Part shown: positions 63,633 to 64,000 of the stretch, piece by piece | How the letters are laid out: each line of letters opens with the position of its first letter | How positions within the stretch are numbered: the stretch's first letter is position 1 | Source: Xestospongia bergquistia | Taxonomy: Eukaryota > Porifera > Demospongiae > Haplosclerida > Petrosiidae | Assembly (NCBI GenBank): GCA_963965975.1 | Contig: OZ014411.1 | Span: 24,845,249 to 24,909,248, forward strand | DNA: 64,000 nt | Direction of reading: 5' to 3' | The notes under the pieces: model-generated | Seen by the model: the letters and a program-made list of their open reading frames with translations, nothing else | Told to the model about the DNA's origin: nothing | Database searches by the model: none | Program-made: the position numbers and the translations under genes

Positions 63633-64000
63633 CTAATGACCCAACACCTTATGTAACTAAAAGAATATATTATCATGTGAGATATGTCAGTCAGTCACTT
63701 ATTACTGTCATAAGGAAAATAATAATAACCAGTACAAGTGTCAAATTTATTAATGAAACAAGTAGATAATAAAGAAGTTTAGGTTAATTTTATAAATAGA
63801 ATAATGGATTAGTCTTCAATCCAGTTTGATTCCATTACAACTATGTATACAAGTTGGTGACAAAATATTAATCACATTCATGTATGTGTCATATGCTGTC
63901 TTGTATTTATTAGAGTTTGTATTGTGACATGACATGAGAAAGGGACAGAAAGAGAAAATTCTGGTAGATAAGACCTTACTAAAAGTTTAACTGAGTATTG
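63633..64000. other. Duplicated PAQR upstream region
   Basis: 63660-63770 matches the 5' flanks of the other PAQR copies, and 63800-63950 matches about 53190-53330. No gene is seen. Confidence 0.5.

Overview
This is a stretch of AT-rich animal nuclear DNA. Genes are split by very short GT-AG introns (often 45-100 bp), bacterial operon signals are absent, and LINE and MITE-like remnants are present. The gene set points to a sponge, most likely a demosponge: a sponge-type short-chain collagen (SSCC, C4-like), many scavenger-receptor cysteine-rich (SRCR) receptors, an integral-membrane PAQR family, a beta-helix multi-pass membrane protein, and the conserved ciliary factor DNAAF1. Species assignment is inference.

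Layout. 1-3.4 kb: a decayed SRCR fragment, a small beta-trefoil gene and a tandem duplication. 4.5-6.5 kb: a 134-bp tandem array directly upstream of the one intact SSCC gene (5619-6478, +). 7.2-9.5 kb: broken copies of a non-LTR retrotransposon, interleaved with duplicated SSCC promoter/exon-1 sequence. 9.6-27.8 kb (minus strand): a cluster of three-domain SRCR receptors called here A (intact), B (dead), C (dead), D (dead) and E (open, truncated tail), with five further SSCC relics scattered from 3.7 to 25.6 kb. 29.5-31.8 kb: two related intronless genes of unknown function (F with an octapeptide repeat, G); a dead F/G hybrid lies at 22 kb. 32-35.7 kb: decayed coiled-coil and Cys-rich gene remnants.

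35.8-41.8 kb (minus): complete 14-exon DNAAF1 (616 aa by my splice model). 44.1-48.1 kb (minus): a secreted beta-helix plus multi-pass membrane protein, interrupted by a perfect 77-bp duplication. 49.7-52.8 kb and 62.9-63.6 kb (minus): PAQR (membrane progestin/adiponectin-receptor-like) genes, one intact and three broken. 53.7-60.8 kb (minus): a complete 31-exon receptor of 12 SRCR domains (1672 aa). It is built from six alternating two-domain units, and its cytoplasmic tail carries an SH3-ligand motif and a YxxL-x6-YxxL (ITAM-like) motif.

Overall this is a fast birth-and-death locus of cell-surface recognition receptors and secreted matrix proteins around a conserved ciliary gene. The most striking item is the ITAM-like tail on the 12-SRCR receptor. 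The most telling evolutionary signals are the C/E segmental duplication with different lesions in each copy, exchanged first exons among SRCR paralogues, and the expanded array upstream of the only surviving SSCC gene. All exon structures were built by hand from splice sites and frame; no RNA or database evidence was available.
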